64,000 nucleotides of DNA from Cellulomonas sp. URHD0024 (GCF_000426185.1 NZ_AUEW01000008.1:62001-126000), one strand, 5' to 3'. Positions 27,101-38,589 are shown, counted from the first letter of the stretch. Notes: a model not told the origin generated them from the sequence alone. A program made the numbers and translations.

Positions 27101-28077
27101 ACCGCCGTATCCGCCCTCGCCGGTTGCGCCAGACGCCGGCGATGCGGCGACTCACCGCCGAGACACGCCTGCACGCCTCCCAGCTGGTGCTGCCCCTCTT
27201 CGTCAAGGAGGGGCTCACCGAGCCGCGCCCGATCGCGTCCATGCCGGGCGTGGTCCAGCACTCGCGTGACTCGCTGCGCAAGGCGGTCGCCGAGGCCGCG
27301 GGCGTGGGACTCGGTGGCGTGATGCTCTTCGCGATCCCTCTCGAACGGGACGCGATCGGCTCGCAGGCCACGTCGGAGACCGGGATCCTCAACGTCGCCA
27401 TCGCCGACACCGTCGCCGAGGTGGGCGGCGCGCTCGTCGTGCAGGCCGACCTGTGCCTCGACGAGTTCACCGACCACGGCCACTGCGGCGTGCTCACCCC
27501 TTCGGGTGTCGTGGACAACGACGCGACGCTGGTCCGGTACGCGGAGATGGCCCTGGCCCAGGCATCGGCGGGCGCTCACCTGGTGGGCCTCAGCGGGATG
27601 ATGGACGGCCAGGTGGGCTACGTCCGGGACGCGCTCGACGACGCGGGTCGCGACGACGTCGCCGTGCTGGCCTACGCGGCGAAGTACGCCTCCGCGTTCT
27701 ACGGCCCGTTCCGCGACGCCGTGGAGTCCCAGCTCGAGGGCGATCGGCGGACGTACCAGATGGACCCGGCGAACCGTCGTGAAGCCGTCCGCGAGGTCGC
27801 CCTGGACATCGCCGAGGGCGCCGACATCGTCATGGTCAAGCCCGCCCTCGCCTACCTCGACATCCTCGCCGACGTGGCCGCGACGAGCACGGTTCCGGTC
27901 GCCGCCTACCAGGTCTCGGGGGAGTACGCGATGATCGAGGCTGCCGCCGAACGGGGGTGGATCGAGCGCAGACGGGCGATCCTTGAGTCTGTGCTCAGCA
28001 TCCGCCGCGCGGGTGCCGATCACGTGCTTACGTACGCCGCGACTGAGCTGGCCGGATGGCTGGCAGAGGAGATCTGA
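27097..28077 (+). CDS. hemB: Delta-aminolevulinic acid dehydratase (porphobilinogen synthase)
   Basis: 326 aa from GTG 27097, which overlaps the hemD stop (GTGA). It condenses two aminolevulinates into porphobilinogen. Catalytic lysines are K196 ([16 protein letters not shown]) and K248 ([11 protein letters not shown]). The metal region reads [15 protein letters not shown]120 and C130 are present but the middle Cys of the three-Cys zinc site is D122, an intermediate form between zinc and magnesium types. Confidence 0.95.
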   Translation: MNRRIRPRRLRQTPAMRRLTAETRLHASQLVLPLFVKEGLTEPRPIASMPGVVQHSRDSLRKAVAEAAGVGLGGVMLFAIPLERDAIGSQATSETGILNVAIADTVAEVGGALVVQADLCLDEFTDHGHCGVLTPSGVVDNDATLVRYAEMALAQASAGAHLVGLSGMMDGQVGYVRDALDDAGRDDVAVLAYAAKYASAFYGPFRDAVESQLEGDRRTYQMDPANRREAVREVALDIAEGADIVMVKPALAYLDILADVAATSTVPVAAYQVSGEYAMIEAAAERGWIERRRAILESVLSIRRAGADHVLTYAATELAGWLAEEI

Positions 28078-29420
28078 TGAGTGTCCACGCCACGACCTCG
28101 GACCTGACGACGAGTGTCGCTGCCTTCGAGCGTGCGCAGGCGGTCATCCCCGGAGGGGTGAACTCGCCGGTGCGGGCGTACGGCAACGTCGGTGGGACAC
28201 CGCTCTTCCTCGCTTCCGCCCGTGGCGCGTACGTCACGGACGTCGACGGCAACGAGTACGTCGACCTCGTCGGCTCGTGGGGCCCCGCGCTGCTGGGGCA
28301 CACGCACCCGGACGTGGTCCAAGCCGTGCGCGACGCCGCCGGTCTCGGCCTCAGCTTCGGCGCTCCGACGATCACCGAGGTCGAGCTCGTCGACGAGATC
28401 CGGTTCCGTGTTCCCCCGGCCGAGAAGGTCCGGCTGGTGTCCACCGGTACCGAGGCGACGATGACCGCCCTGCGCCTCGCCCGCGCGTTCACCGGTCGCG
28501 ATCTGGTCGTCAAGTTCGCCGGCAACTACCACGGGCACGTCGACGCGCTCCTGGCTGCTGCCGGTTCCGGCGTCGCGACGCTCGGCCTGCCCGACTCGGC
28601 GGGGGTCTCCGCCGCGGTCGCCGCCGAGACGATCGTCCTGCCGTACAACGACGTCGCGGCGATCGAGGCGGCGTTCGCCTCGCACGGCGACCGGATCGCC
28701 GCCGTCATCACCGAGGCGTCGCCCGCCAACATGGGGGTCGTCCCGCCGCTGCCCGGGTACAACGCCGCGCTGCGTCGCCTGACCCTGGCGCACGGCGCCC
28801 TGCTCATCCAGGACGAGGTGCTGACCGGGTTCCGGGTGGGCTACTCCGGCTGGTGGGGGCTCGAGGGCCTCCGCGAGGGCTGGTCCGCAGACCTGTACAC
28901 GTTCGGCAAGGTCATCGGGGGTGGCCTCCCGGTCGCCGCGGTCGGCGGTCGGCGCGACGTCATGGCCCAGCTGGCCCCCGTCGGCCCCGTCTACCAGGCG
29001 GGCACGCTCTCCGGGAACCCGGTCGCCACCGCGGCGGGCCTCGCGACACTTCGCCTTGCCGGCCAGGACGTCTACGCCCGGATCGACGCCGTGGCGTCGC
29101 AGCTGCGCACCGAGCTCAGCAGCGCGCTCGTCCGCGAGGGTCTGCCGCACACGATCCAGTGGGCGAGCAACCTGTTCAGCACGTTCTTCGGCGAGGAGGC
29201 CGCCCGCCACGGCGCCCGCGACTACGCCTCGGTGCTGGCCACCGAGTCGTGGCGGTACGCGCCGTTCTTCCACTCGTTGCTGGAGTCGGGCGTCTACGCG
29301 CCGCCGTCGCCGTTCGAGGCCTGGTTCGTCTCGGCCGCGCACGACGACTCCGCCGTCGACCAGGTCGTCAGCGCCCTCCCCGCCGCCGTCCACGCCGCCG
29401 CGAGCGCGACGAAGCCGTAG
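28077..29420 (+). CDS. hemL: Glutamate-1-semialdehyde 2,1-aminomutase
   Basis: 447 aa PLP enzyme making 5-aminolevulinate, the product of the HemA/HemL pair. [17 protein letters not shown] is diagnostic of HemL, and the PLP lysine is K278 in [17 protein letters not shown] 28077 shares a base with the hemB stop (TGATG), indicating coupling. It ends the operon; no clear terminator follows before the GC-rich low-complexity tract at 29591. Confidence 0.95.
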   Translation: MSVHATTSDLTTSVAAFERAQAVIPGGVNSPVRAYGNVGGTPLFLASARGAYVTDVDGNEYVDLVGSWGPALLGHTHPDVVQAVRDAAGLGLSFGAPTITEVELVDEIRFRVPPAEKVRLVSTGTEATMTALRLARAFTGRDLVVKFAGNYHGHVDALLAAAGSGVATLGLPDSAGVSAAVAAETIVLPYNDVAAIEAAFASHGDRIAAVITEASPANMGVVPPLPGYNAALRRLTLAHGALLIQDEVLTGFRVGYSGWWGLEGLREGWSADLYTFGKVIGGGLPVAAVGGRRDVMAQLAPVGPVYQAGTLSGNPVATAAGLATLRLAGQDVYARIDAVASQLRTELSSALVREGLPHTIQWASNLFSTFFGEEAARHGARDYASVLATESWRYAPFFHSLLESGVYAPPSPFEAWFVSAAHDDSAVDQVVSALPAAVHAAASATKP

Positions 29421-29590
29421 CTCGTCGGGCGGCGGGCGAATCGCTGCCCGTCCACGTTCACGTGCGGCGCCAGCTGTCCGCACCCGTTCGCGCCTAGCTC
29501 CACCTGTGACGCGTGACGACTCCTGAGGCGTCGCGACCACCTCACCTGGTCACTCGTGCCGCACGTGCCGCTAGGTCGGCACGTCCGGGC

Positions 29591-29646
29591 GGCGCGGGCG
29601 CGGGCGCGGGTGTGCGTGCGCGAGCGCGGGCGCGCGTGCGGGCGCA
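29591..29646. repeat. GC-only low-complexity tract after hemL
   Basis: About 55 bp made of GCGCGG/GTGCGT-type hexamers fills the space between the convergent hemL and Rrf2 genes. It encodes nothing convincing on either strand and may form strong secondary structure or Z-prone DNA. Confidence 0.6.
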
Positions 29647-29684
29647 CCGTGGGGTCGCCGACGAGAGGGTGCTCTGCGCGACGG

Positions 29685-30143
29685 CTACGGGTTGACCCAG
29701 GCGTCGTGCCGGGCGGCGAGGTCGCGGACGCTCGGCGGGAGGTCCCCGGCGACCAGACCTGCGAGGGTCACGCGGTCCAGGACGTCGCGGACGCTGACGC
29801 GCAGCGCGACCCAGACGTCGAGCAGCGCCTCGGCCGACCCTGCGTACTCGAGCGCGGTCGGGCGCTCGTCGCGGACGGTGACCAGGGGACCGTCGACCGC
29901 GCGGATGATGTCCGCGAGCGTGATCTCCTCTGCGGGCCGCGCCAGCCGGTAGCCGCCCGAGCGGCCGCGCACCGAGACCACCACGTCGCCGCGGCGCAGG
30001 TCGCCGAGGATCCGCTCCAGGAACGCCACCGGAAGCTGCTGCCCGACCGCCAGGTCGTCCGCCCGGACCGGGTCCCCGTGCGGGGACGCCGCCAGCTCGG
30101 CGCACGCGCGCACTGCATAGTCCGCCTTCGCCGATACCCGCAT
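29685..30143 (-). CDS. Rrf2-family transcriptional regulator without iron-sulfur cysteines
   Basis: 152 aa. The winged helix opens with RVSAKADYAVRACAELA and continues LPVAFLERILGDLRRGDVVVSVRGRSGGYRLARP, the classic Rrf2 pattern with the RGxxGGY wing. The three cysteines that bind a cluster in IscR/NsrR/RsrR-like members are absent from the region after residue 85, so this member probably senses something else or nothing redox-related. It is divergent from csoR, sharing a 93-bp intergenic region. Confidence 0.88.
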   Translation of the reverse strand: MRVSAKADYAVRACAELAASPHGDPVRADDLAVGQQLPVAFLERILGDLRRGDVVVSVRGRSGGYRLARPAEEITLADIIRAVDGPLVTVRDERPTALEYAGSAEALLDVWVALRVSVRDVLDRVTLAGLVAGDLPPSVRDLAARHDAWVNP

Positions 30144-30175
30144 GCCGTCGATTGTGCCGCTTCCCGGCGTCTGGA

Positions 30176-30192
30176 ATACCCCCTAGGGGTAT
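30176..30192. promoter_or_regulatory. CsoR operator
   Basis: ATACCCCCTAGGGGTAT is a perfect 17-bp palindrome of the G/C-tract type bound by CsoR copper repressors. It lies 44 bp upstream of csoR ATG 30237 and 32 bp upstream of the divergent Rrf2 gene, so it could also affect that promoter. Copper binding to CsoR is expected to release the operator and induce csoR-copZ-copA. Confidence 0.88.
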
Positions 30193-30236
30193 GGTCGTTG
30201 CAGACGACGAGCAACCTTCACCCTCTGGAGACCCCG

Positions 30237-30518
30237 ATGCACGGTTACACCGACGCCAAGGACGACTACCTCAAGCGGCTGCGACGGGTCGAGGGGCAGG
30301 TCCGCGGCATCGCCCGGATGGTGGACGAGGACGTGTACTGCATCGACGTCCTCACCCAGATCGCGGCGGTGACCAAGGCCCTGCAGGCCGTCTCGATCGG
30401 CCTCGTCGAGGACCACCTCTCGCACTGCGTCGTCGACGCCGCCCGGAAGTCCCCCGAGGAGGGAGCGGCCAAGGTCCGCGAAGCCTCGGACGCCATCGCA
30501 CGTCTCGTCCGTTCATAA
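30237..30518 (+). CDS. csoR: Copper-sensing transcriptional repressor CsoR
   Basis: 93 aa all-helical repressor (DUF156 family). The copper-binding triad is C35 (VYCIDVLTQ), H60 and C64 (EDHLSHCVV), the C-H-C pattern that separates copper-responsive CsoR from RcnR or FrmR relatives. [15 protein letters not shown] is the DNA-binding helix. ATG 30237 is the natural start; the upstream open frame is shadow. It is first in an operon with copZ (11 bp later) and copA. Confidence 0.95.
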   Translation: MHGYTDAKDDYLKRLRRVEGQVRGIARMVDEDVYCIDVLTQIAAVTKALQAVSIGLVEDHLSHCVVDAARKSPEEGAAKVREASDAIARLVRS

Positions 30519-30529
30519 GGAGCAGCACG

Positions 30530-30756
30530 ATGTCCATCACCACGTTCGGCGTCGACGGCATGACCTGCGCGCACTGCGTCTCCGCGGTCACCTCCGAGCT
30601 GTCCGCGCTGCCCGGCGTCCACGACGTCGTCATCCAGCTGGCGGTCGGCGGCTCGTCGACCGTCTCGGTCACCTCCGAGACGCCCCTGTCCGAGACGGAC
30701 GTGAACGACGCCGTCGTCGAGGCGGGCTACGCGGTGACGCCCCGGCGGTCCTTGCT

Positions 30757-30760
<4 letters not shown>
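30530..30760 (+). CDS. copZ: Copper chaperone CopZ-like, HMA domain
   Basis: 76 aa single heavy-metal-associated domain with GMTCAHC, copper ligands C13 and C16. It delivers Cu(I) to the CopA ATPase encoded next. AAGGAGC precedes ATG 30530, and its TGA overlaps the copA GTG start by 4 bp, ensuring coupled synthesis. The chaperone has the usual His between the cysteines. Confidence 0.93.
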
Positions 30761-33162
<2,402 letters not shown>

Positions 33163-33220
33163 GCGCCACCGTTCAGCGGGCGTCCAGCGCACGCCCAGGG
33201 ATCGGCCCTACCCTTCCACC

Positions 33221-34084
33221 ATGACAGCGCCGTCGACGCCGCCCGTGGGGCTGCCGCCCGAGGACGACCGGGCCGCATTTCGCGACGCCCCCGGCACGCT
33301 CGTCGCCCCGCCGCCGGTCAGCGACAAGGCCTACCGCCGGCGCCTCACCACCGAGATCTGGATCGTCCTCGGGCTGTCGCTGGGCCGGTCCGGGCTGTAC
33401 GCGGTGGTCAACATCATCGACCGGCTCACCGCCGGGCCACCGCTCGGCTCGCAGTCGACGACGCTCAACCCCAGCCGCTCGGCGCGCCCGTGGCTCGACC
33501 TGACCTACCAGCTGCTGCAGATCGGCTTCGCGCTCATCCCGGTCTTCCTCGCGCTGTACCTGCTGTCGGCCAACGGTCGCTCCGCGGTCCGTCGCATCGG
33601 GCTGACCTTCACGCGGCCGCTGCGCGACCTGGGCGTCGGCGTCGCGCTCGCCGCCTGCATCGGCATCCCGGGCCTCGGCCTGTACGTCGGCGCGCGGGCG
33701 TTGGGGCTCGCGGTCGACGTCCAGGCCTCCGGTCTGAGCGACCACTGGTGGACCGTCCCGGTCCTGCTCTTCGCGGCGCTCCAGAACGCGCTGCTGGAGG
33801 AGGTCATCGTGGTGGGCTACCTCATGGAGCGGCTGCGCGAGCTGCGCTGGAAGGTCCCGATGATCATCGCCGCGAGCGCCCTGCTGCGCGGCTCGTACCA
33901 CCTCTACCAGGGCTGGGGCGGCTTCGTCGGCAACGCGATCATGGGTGTGCTGTTCGCGTTCTACTACACCCGCAGCCGACGGGTCATGCCGCTGGTCGTG
34001 GCGCACACGATCATGGACATGGTCGTGTTCGTCGGCTACTCGTTGATCCCCGCCGCCTGGCTGGCGGCCCTGCACTTCAGCTAG
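33221..34084 (+). CDS. CPBP-family intramembrane metalloprotease
   Basis: 287 aa with about seven or eight transmembrane segments. The CPBP (Abi/CAAX protease) motifs are present: EEVIVVGYLMERLR (motif 1 with paired Glu), RGSYHLYQG (motif 2) and a final conserved His in VVAHTIMDMV. Members cleave in the membrane or act in bacteriocin self-immunity; the substrate here is unknown. The N-terminal 40 residues are soluble. It lies 58 bp after copA and may be an independent unit. Confidence 0.85.
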   Translation: MTAPSTPPVGLPPEDDRAAFRDAPGTLVAPPPVSDKAYRRRLTTEIWIVLGLSLGRSGLYAVVNIIDRLTAGPPLGSQSTTLNPSRSARPWLDLTYQLLQIGFALIPVFLALYLLSANGRSAVRRIGLTFTRPLRDLGVGVALAACIGIPGLGLYVGARALGLAVDVQASGLSDHWWTVPVLLFAALQNALLEEVIVVGYLMERLRELRWKVPMIIAASALLRGSYHLYQGWGGFVGNAIMGVLFAFYYTRSRRVMPLVVAHTIMDMVVFVGYSLIPAAWLAALHFS

Positions 34085-34129
34085 CCCGTGTCTCCCGTCG
34101 TTGCGAGGCCTCGTGGGGAGGGTTGTCCG

Positions 34130-34417
34130 GTGACCAGCGGGTACTTCCAGCGTGTGCGGTGGTTGCACGACGTCGACGAGGATCCCGTCGTGCTGTGGGC
34201 GCAGGTCGTCGATGGTTGCGAGGTGCGGAAGGTCGACGAGTTCGCCGATGGGCGCCTGGTGTGGGCCGATGGTGAGCGCGAGTCAGGTAGTACACGGTTG
34301 AGCCAGGTGCCGTTGCCGACGCTCGAGGAGATCGCCAGCGATCGGCAGTTCGTGGTCGAGGTCGTCGAAGCGTCCGTGTTCGAGCAGGTCTGGGCGCGCG
34401 CCCACGCCGGTTCGTGA
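34130..34417 (+). CDS. DUF6881-like small protein
   Basis: 95 aa from GTG 34130 with GGGGAGGG seven bases upstream; a start at 34088 is possible but lacks such a site. The pattern YFQRVRWLHDVDEDPVVLW, DGCEVRKVDEFADGRLVWAD and PLPTLEEIASDRQFVVEVV matches a small alpha/beta family (DUF6881) found scattered in Actinobacteria, sometimes in toxin-immunity neighbourhoods. No toxin is adjacent here. It follows the CPBP gene by 45 bp. Confidence 0.65.
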   Translation: MTSGYFQRVRWLHDVDEDPVVLWAQVVDGCEVRKVDEFADGRLVWADGERESGSTRLSQVPLPTLEEIASDRQFVVEVVEASVFEQVWARAHAGS

Positions 34418-34443
34418 TCTCGTGACGCGCGGGCCGGCCCGAG

Positions 34444-35037
34444 CTACGCCTCGATGATCTTCGCGGACGCCGCGAGATCCTTGGCGGCGCTCTTCGCAGC
34501 GAAACCGCCGACCACCAGCAGCACACCCGCGACGAACGCGAACAGACCGAGGATCACCACGACGACCTTGACCGACGTCTGCGGGTGCGTGATGAGCAGC
34601 AGACCGATGAGGAACGAGACCAGACCCGACGTCAGCAGCCACATCCACACGGCGTCCTTGGCCCGGTAGCGGACCACCGCACCGATGATCTGCAGGATGC
34701 CGACCAGCAGGACCCAGATGGCGATCAGCCAGAAGATGAAGGTCGCCGTCCCGCTGGTCCGGAACACGGCCACGAGTCCGAACGCCAGACTGATGAACCC
34801 GGTCAGGAACCACCAGCCCGCGCCTGCCTCCTTGCGGTTCGTGAACGCCTCGAACAGCGCGATGAGGCCGTCGAGGATGGCGAAGATCCCGAAGATCCAG
34901 ATGACGGCGGTGACGGACCACAACGGGTTGGCGAGCATGATCCCGCCGAGGATGAGCAGGAACACGCCGCGGGTCACGGGTACCCACCAGATCCGCTGGA
35001 CGACGGCGGCAGTTTCGGCGGCGGACATGTCGGACAT
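34444..35037 (-). CDS. HdeD-family (DUF308) membrane protein
   Basis: 197 aa, six transmembrane helices in three pairs (residues about 20-60, 74-120, 132-180). The pattern VTRGVFLLILGGIMLANP and IFGIFAILDGLIALFEAF is the DUF308 repeat of HdeD acid-resistance proteins. In E. coli HdeD helps tolerate acid; in Actinobacteria the role is not established. It converges with the DUF6881 gene, 26 bp apart, and diverges from the flippase-like gene. Confidence 0.85.
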   Translation of the reverse strand: MSDMSAAETAAVVQRIWWVPVTRGVFLLILGGIMLANPLWSVTAVIWIFGIFAILDGLIALFEAFTNRKEAGAGWWFLTGFISLAFGLVAVFRTSGTATFIFWLIAIWVLLVGILQIIGAVVRYRAKDAVWMWLLTSGLVSFLIGLLLITHPQTSVKVVVVILGLFAFVAGVLLVVGGFAAKSAAKDLAASAKIIEA

Positions 35038-35232
35038 CGTGGCCTCCAGTCGGAGCGACGACGCCCTCGCGCCGGCTCGTCCGCCACGCTAGTGGAACGT
35101 TCCCGACAAATCTCGCATCCGGGCCCGGCGCGATCGCAGGTCCGAGCGCCCGCCGCCGTGTGTGCCGCACCACGCCCGGACTCGGGCCGCAACGGCCGGG
35201 CGATCGAGGCCCGGCTGCCTAGACTCGCCCCT

Positions 35233-37842
35233 ATGTCCGCGACGCCGTCCGCACGTCGCGCGGCGGCCAAGGACCCCGCCGTCGCGGAGTCCGTCGCGGG
35301 CGCCGCGGGCTCCGTCGCGGGTGCCGACGACGCGCCGGCGGTCCTCGCCGACGAGACGGTCGACGGTCTGGTGGCGGACGAACGCCCGGCCAGCCGGATC
35401 GAGATCGTCGACATCCCGAGCGCGCGCGTGCACCACCCGAGCGACCTGCTCGGCATGATCCTGTCCGCGCTGGCCGTCGTGCTGGTCATGGCGATGGCCA
35501 CCTACGCGCACAACACCACGACCGGTGTGGCCGAGGACGTCCAGGGGTTCGCGACCCTGCTGTCCCAGATCCTGTTCGTGCCGGTGCAGGTGCTCGAGGG
35601 CTTCGTGACCCTGGTCGTGCCGCTGGCCGTGATCACGGAGCTCGCGTTCCGACGGCTCGGGCGGCAGCTGCTCGAAGGTCTGCTCGCAGCGCTCGTCGCC
35701 GTGCTGCTCAACGAGATCGTGCGCTACGGCGTGGAGCACCTGGCCACCGACGCGCTCGCGGTCGGTCTGTCGATCCGCGAGGCCGGCGAGTGGGTCGTGA
35801 CGCTCCCCGGCTACGTCGCGATGCTCGTCGGGCTGCTGACCGTCGTCGGTCCCCGCTCTCGTCGGCGGACCGTGAAGTGGTCGTGGAACCTGCTGTGGGT
35901 CGCGACGGGCGTGCTGCTGATCACCGCGGGCGTCTCGCTGCCCGGCCTCCTGGTCTCGTTCTTCCTCGGGCGCGTGGCCGGTCTGGGTGTGCGGTACCTG
36001 TCGGGGGTCCAGTCCGAGCGGGCCTACGGCGAGAGCCTGGTCTCGGGCGTCCGGCGTGCGGGGTTCGAACCGGCCCGCATCGTGCGCGTCGCCGATCCGA
36101 CCACCGACGCCGAGGCTGCCGACTCCAAGGTGCCGGTCCCGGACCTCGGCACCGATCCCGCTGCACGCGCCCTGACCCGCTCCACCCGCGACCGCGTGTA
36201 CGCCCTCACCACGGACTCGGGCGACGACCTCGACCTCGTGGTCATCGACGGCGACCGCCAGGTGGTCGGCATGCTCACCCGACTGTGGCGGACGCTGCGG
36301 ATGCGGGGCATCGAGGGCCGCTCGGTGGTCTCGCTGCGACAGGCGGCGGAGCGTGCGGCGCTCCTCGCCTACGCCGCTCGTGCCGCCGGGGTGCGCACCC
36401 CCAAGCTGTTGAGCCTGGCCGAGGCTGAGGACTCGATGCTGCTGGTCCAGGAGCAGCCCGGGCGTGCCGTGCCGCTGGGGTCGTTGGAGCCGGAAAGGTT
36501 CACCGACGACCTGCTGGCGGAGATCTGGGCCCAGCTGCGCCTCGCGCACGAGGCAGGGATCGCGCACCGCGCGCTGACCAGCGACGTCATCCTCGTCGAG
36601 GACGTCGTCGGCCGACCGGTCGTGTGGATCACCAGCTGGGAGCTGGGGGACGTCGCGTCCTCGGAGCTGGCACGGCGCATGGACGTCACCCAGCTCGTCG
36701 CGCTCCTGGCGCTGCGGGTCGGGGCGGCGCGGGCGGTCGGCTCAGCGGCGGACGTGCTCCCTGACCAGGACATCGGCGCCATCGGACCACTCCTGCAGAC
36801 GATCTCGCTGCCGCGCCTGACCCGCGACGAGATGCGCGCCCACAAGGAGGTGCTGACCGAGCTGCGGTCGGCGCTCGTCGCGCGGCTGCCCGAGGCTGAC
36901 GTCGAGCCCCAGCAGCTGATCCGGTTCGGCGCCCGCTCGGTGCTGACCGTCGTCGTGCCCATCGTCGCGCTGCTGTTCGTCATCACGACCATCAACATCG
37001 ACGAGATCTCGCACGCCCTGTCCAAGAGCGACTGGCGCTGGACCGCGCTGGCCTTCGCCCTGGGCATGCTCACGCTCGTGGGTGCCGCGCTGGCGTTCGT
37101 GGCGTTCTCGCCGGTCAAGCTCCAGCTCTGGCGGACCATCCTGGTGCAGACCGCCGCCGCCTTCGTCGCGCTCGCGGCGCCGGCAGGCCTCGGTCCCGCT
37201 GCGCTCAACCTGCGGATGCTCACCAAGCGCGGCGTCTCGGCCACCCTGTCCGCCGCGACGGTCGCACTCGTGCAGGTCAGCCAGCTGATCGTGACCCTCG
37301 GGCTGGTGGTCGTCCTCACGCTCGCGTCGGGCAACAACGAGTCGCCGCTCCCGATCTCGCCGGCCGTGCTCATCGTCGTCGGCATCGTCGCCGCACTCGT
37401 CGCGGCGTCCCTGCTGATCCCGCGCGTCCGCCAGTGGGTGCTCGCCAAGACCCTGCCCACGCTGCGCCAGACCTGGCCCCGGCTCATCGAGGTGGTGGGC
37501 CAGCCGTGGCGCCTGATCCTTGCCCTCGCCGGCAACCTGCTCATGACGCTCGGGTTCATCTTCGCGTTCTACGCCTCGATGGAGGCCTTCGGGCAGCACG
37601 CGACGCTCATCCAGGTCGCGCTGGTCTACCTCCTGGGGAACACGACCGGAGCACTCGTCCCGACGCCCGGCGGGGTGGGCACCATCGAGTTCGCTCTTGC
37701 CGCGTACCTTGCCAGCGTGACGGGCATCAACGCCGGTGTCGCCACCTCGATCGCGATCGTCTTCCGCGTCGTGACGTACTGGCTGCGCATCCCGATCGGC
37801 TGGGTGGCCATGCAGTACCTGCAGAAGCGCGGCGAGCTCTGA
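35233..37842 (+). CDS. Pseudokinase-flippase fusion (UPF0104/LPG synthase TM domain)
   Basis: 869 aa from ATG 35233. After a hydrophilic N-terminus and about five to six transmembrane segments (residues 75-260) comes a kinase-like soluble region (about 290-560), then a C-terminal seven- or eight-helix UPF0104/flippase-like domain with PTPGGVGTIEFALAAYL. The kinase-like part has HEAGIAHRALTSDVILV where HRDLKxxN is expected and ITSWELG where DFG is expected, so it is probably inactive. Such fusions are thought to move or modify lipid-linked substrates at the membrane, as in lysyl-phosphatidylglycerol or polyprenol-linked systems; the substrate is unknown. Confidence 0.82.
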   Translation: MSATPSARRAAAKDPAVAESVAGAAGSVAGADDAPAVLADETVDGLVADERPASRIEIVDIPSARVHHPSDLLGMILSALAVVLVMAMATYAHNTTTGVAEDVQGFATLLSQILFVPVQVLEGFVTLVVPLAVITELAFRRLGRQLLEGLLAALVAVLLNEIVRYGVEHLATDALAVGLSIREAGEWVVTLPGYVAMLVGLLTVVGPRSRRRTVKWSWNLLWVATGVLLITAGVSLPGLLVSFFLGRVAGLGVRYLSGVQSERAYGESLVSGVRRAGFEPARIVRVADPTTDAEAADSKVPVPDLGTDPAARALTRSTRDRVYALTTDSGDDLDLVVIDGDRQVVGMLTRLWRTLRMRGIEGRSVVSLRQAAERAALLAYAARAAGVRTPKLLSLAEAEDSMLLVQEQPGRAVPLGSLEPERFTDDLLAEIWAQLRLAHEAGIAHRALTSDVILVEDVVGRPVVWITSWELGDVASSELARRMDVTQLVALLALRVGAARAVGSAADVLPDQDIGAIGPLLQTISLPRLTRDEMRAHKEVLTELRSALVARLPEADVEPQQLIRFGARSVLTVVVPIVALLFVITTINIDEISHALSKSDWRWTALAFALGMLTLVGAALAFVAFSPVKLQLWRTILVQTAAAFVALAAPAGLGPAALNLRMLTKRGVSATLSAATVALVQVSQLIVTLGLVVVLTLASGNNESPLPISPAVLIVVGIVAALVAASLLIPRVRQWVLAKTLPTLRQTWPRLIEVVGQPWRLILALAGNLLMTLGFIFAFYASMEAFGQHATLIQVALVYLLGNTTGALVPTPGGVGTIEFALAAYLASVTGINAGVATSIAIVFRVVTYWLRIPIGWVAMQYLQKRGEL

Positions 37843-37890
37843 GCCCACCGGCCGGGCGTCGTCACCGCTACCGCGACCGGAATCGTCCGT

Positions 37891-37965
37891 GGCTCCCGGA
37901 CCAGACCGCTTCCGGACAGACCGCTTCCGGACAGACCGCCTCCGGACAGACTGCCTCCGGACAGA
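37891..37965. repeat. 15-bp tandem repeat, five units
   Basis: CCGCTTCCGGACAGA occurs at 37906-37920 and 37921-37935, variants at 37936-37950 and 37951-37965, and a more degenerate unit at 37891-37905. The unit is a multiple of three, so it reads as a repeated pentapeptide on either strand, but no gene covers it convincingly. It sits between the flippase stop and a strong terminator hairpin. Confidence 0.9.
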
Positions 37966-37968
37966 CGT

Positions 37969-38001
37969 CCGGGCCGGTACGCGATGTGCGTACCGGCCCG
38001 G
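37969..38001. terminator. Bidirectional terminator, perfect 14-bp stem
   Basis: CCGGGCCGGTACGC (37969-37982) and GCGTACCGGCCCGG (37988-38001) form a perfect stem with a GATGT loop. It separates the convergent flippase gene and the PLDc_N/SHOCT gene. The 15-bp tandem repeat abuts its left side. Confidence 0.85.
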
Positions 38002-38025
38002 AGGTCACTGCTCTACTGCTGAGGG

Positions 38026-38409
38026 TCAGGCGAGGGCCTTGGCCTTCAGCGCCTCGAACTCGGCCTGCGAGATCGTGCCCGAGTCGAGAAGCGCCTTGGC
38101 TTCGGTGATGTGGTCTGCCGGAGACTTCCCGGACCCTGCGACTGTCCTGATGTACGAGTCCGTGTTGGCCTGCGCCGCCTGGACCGCCTTCAGCTGGCGC
38201 TCCGCCATCCCATTGCCCCGGGCGATGATGTAGATCAGCGCGACGAGGAACGGGATGAAGATCAGGCCGATGATCCAGACCGCCTTCCACCACCCGCTGA
38301 GGGCGTGGTCGCGGAAGAGGTCACCGATGATCTGGAACAGGATCATCAGGTAGACGACGAACAGGAACCACCAGATCAGCAGCCAGAACCACTGTGAAAA
38401 GTTGCTCAT
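38026..38409 (-). CDS. PLDc_N/SHOCT membrane protein
   Basis: 127 aa. Two N-terminal transmembrane helices (residues 5-28 and about 40-62) with WWKAVWIIGLIFIPFLVALIY match the PLDc_N membrane anchor; the C-terminus ends with a SHOCT-type short helical motif (ITEAKALLDSGTISQAEFEALKAKAL). Proteins of this design are widespread in Actinobacteria and poorly understood; SHOCT is often an oligomerisation motif. Upstream, the region 38410-38533 is more AT-rich and may hold its promoter. Confidence 0.85.
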   Translation of the reverse strand: MSNFSQWFWLLIWWFLFVVYLMILFQIIGDLFRDHALSGWWKAVWIIGLIFIPFLVALIYIIARGNGMAERQLKAVQAAQANTDSYIRTVAGSGKSPADHITEAKALLDSGTISQAEFEALKAKALA

Positions 38410-38533
38410 GCGACCCTCTCTTCACCTGGGCCTGCTCTGAACGGCCGACCCACTGCGCTGAGGCTAAACCACAAAGCACTCAATCTGTACAGGTCCCCCC
38501 CAAAGGGTCATCCGATGTTTGCTCCGGACGCGA

Positions 38534-38567
38534 CAAGACCCCCGGTCAACGGTGACCGGGGGTCTTG
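38534..38567 (-). terminator. Terminator of the riboswitch-controlled ORF, 15-bp stem
   Basis: CAAGACCCCCGGTCA (38534-38548) pairs perfectly with TGACCGGGGGTCTTG (38553-38567) around a 4-nt loop. It lies 22 bp downstream of the 51-codon ORF on the minus strand. There is no long T-run, as is usual in high-GC actinobacteria. Confidence 0.8.
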
Positions 38568-38589
38568 ACGACTGCGAGCGGGAAGGCGC

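Noticed and set aside
37891-37965. Five short direct repeats considered as a CRISPR array
   Set aside because: The 15-bp units are directly adjacent with no spacers, and no cas gene is near.
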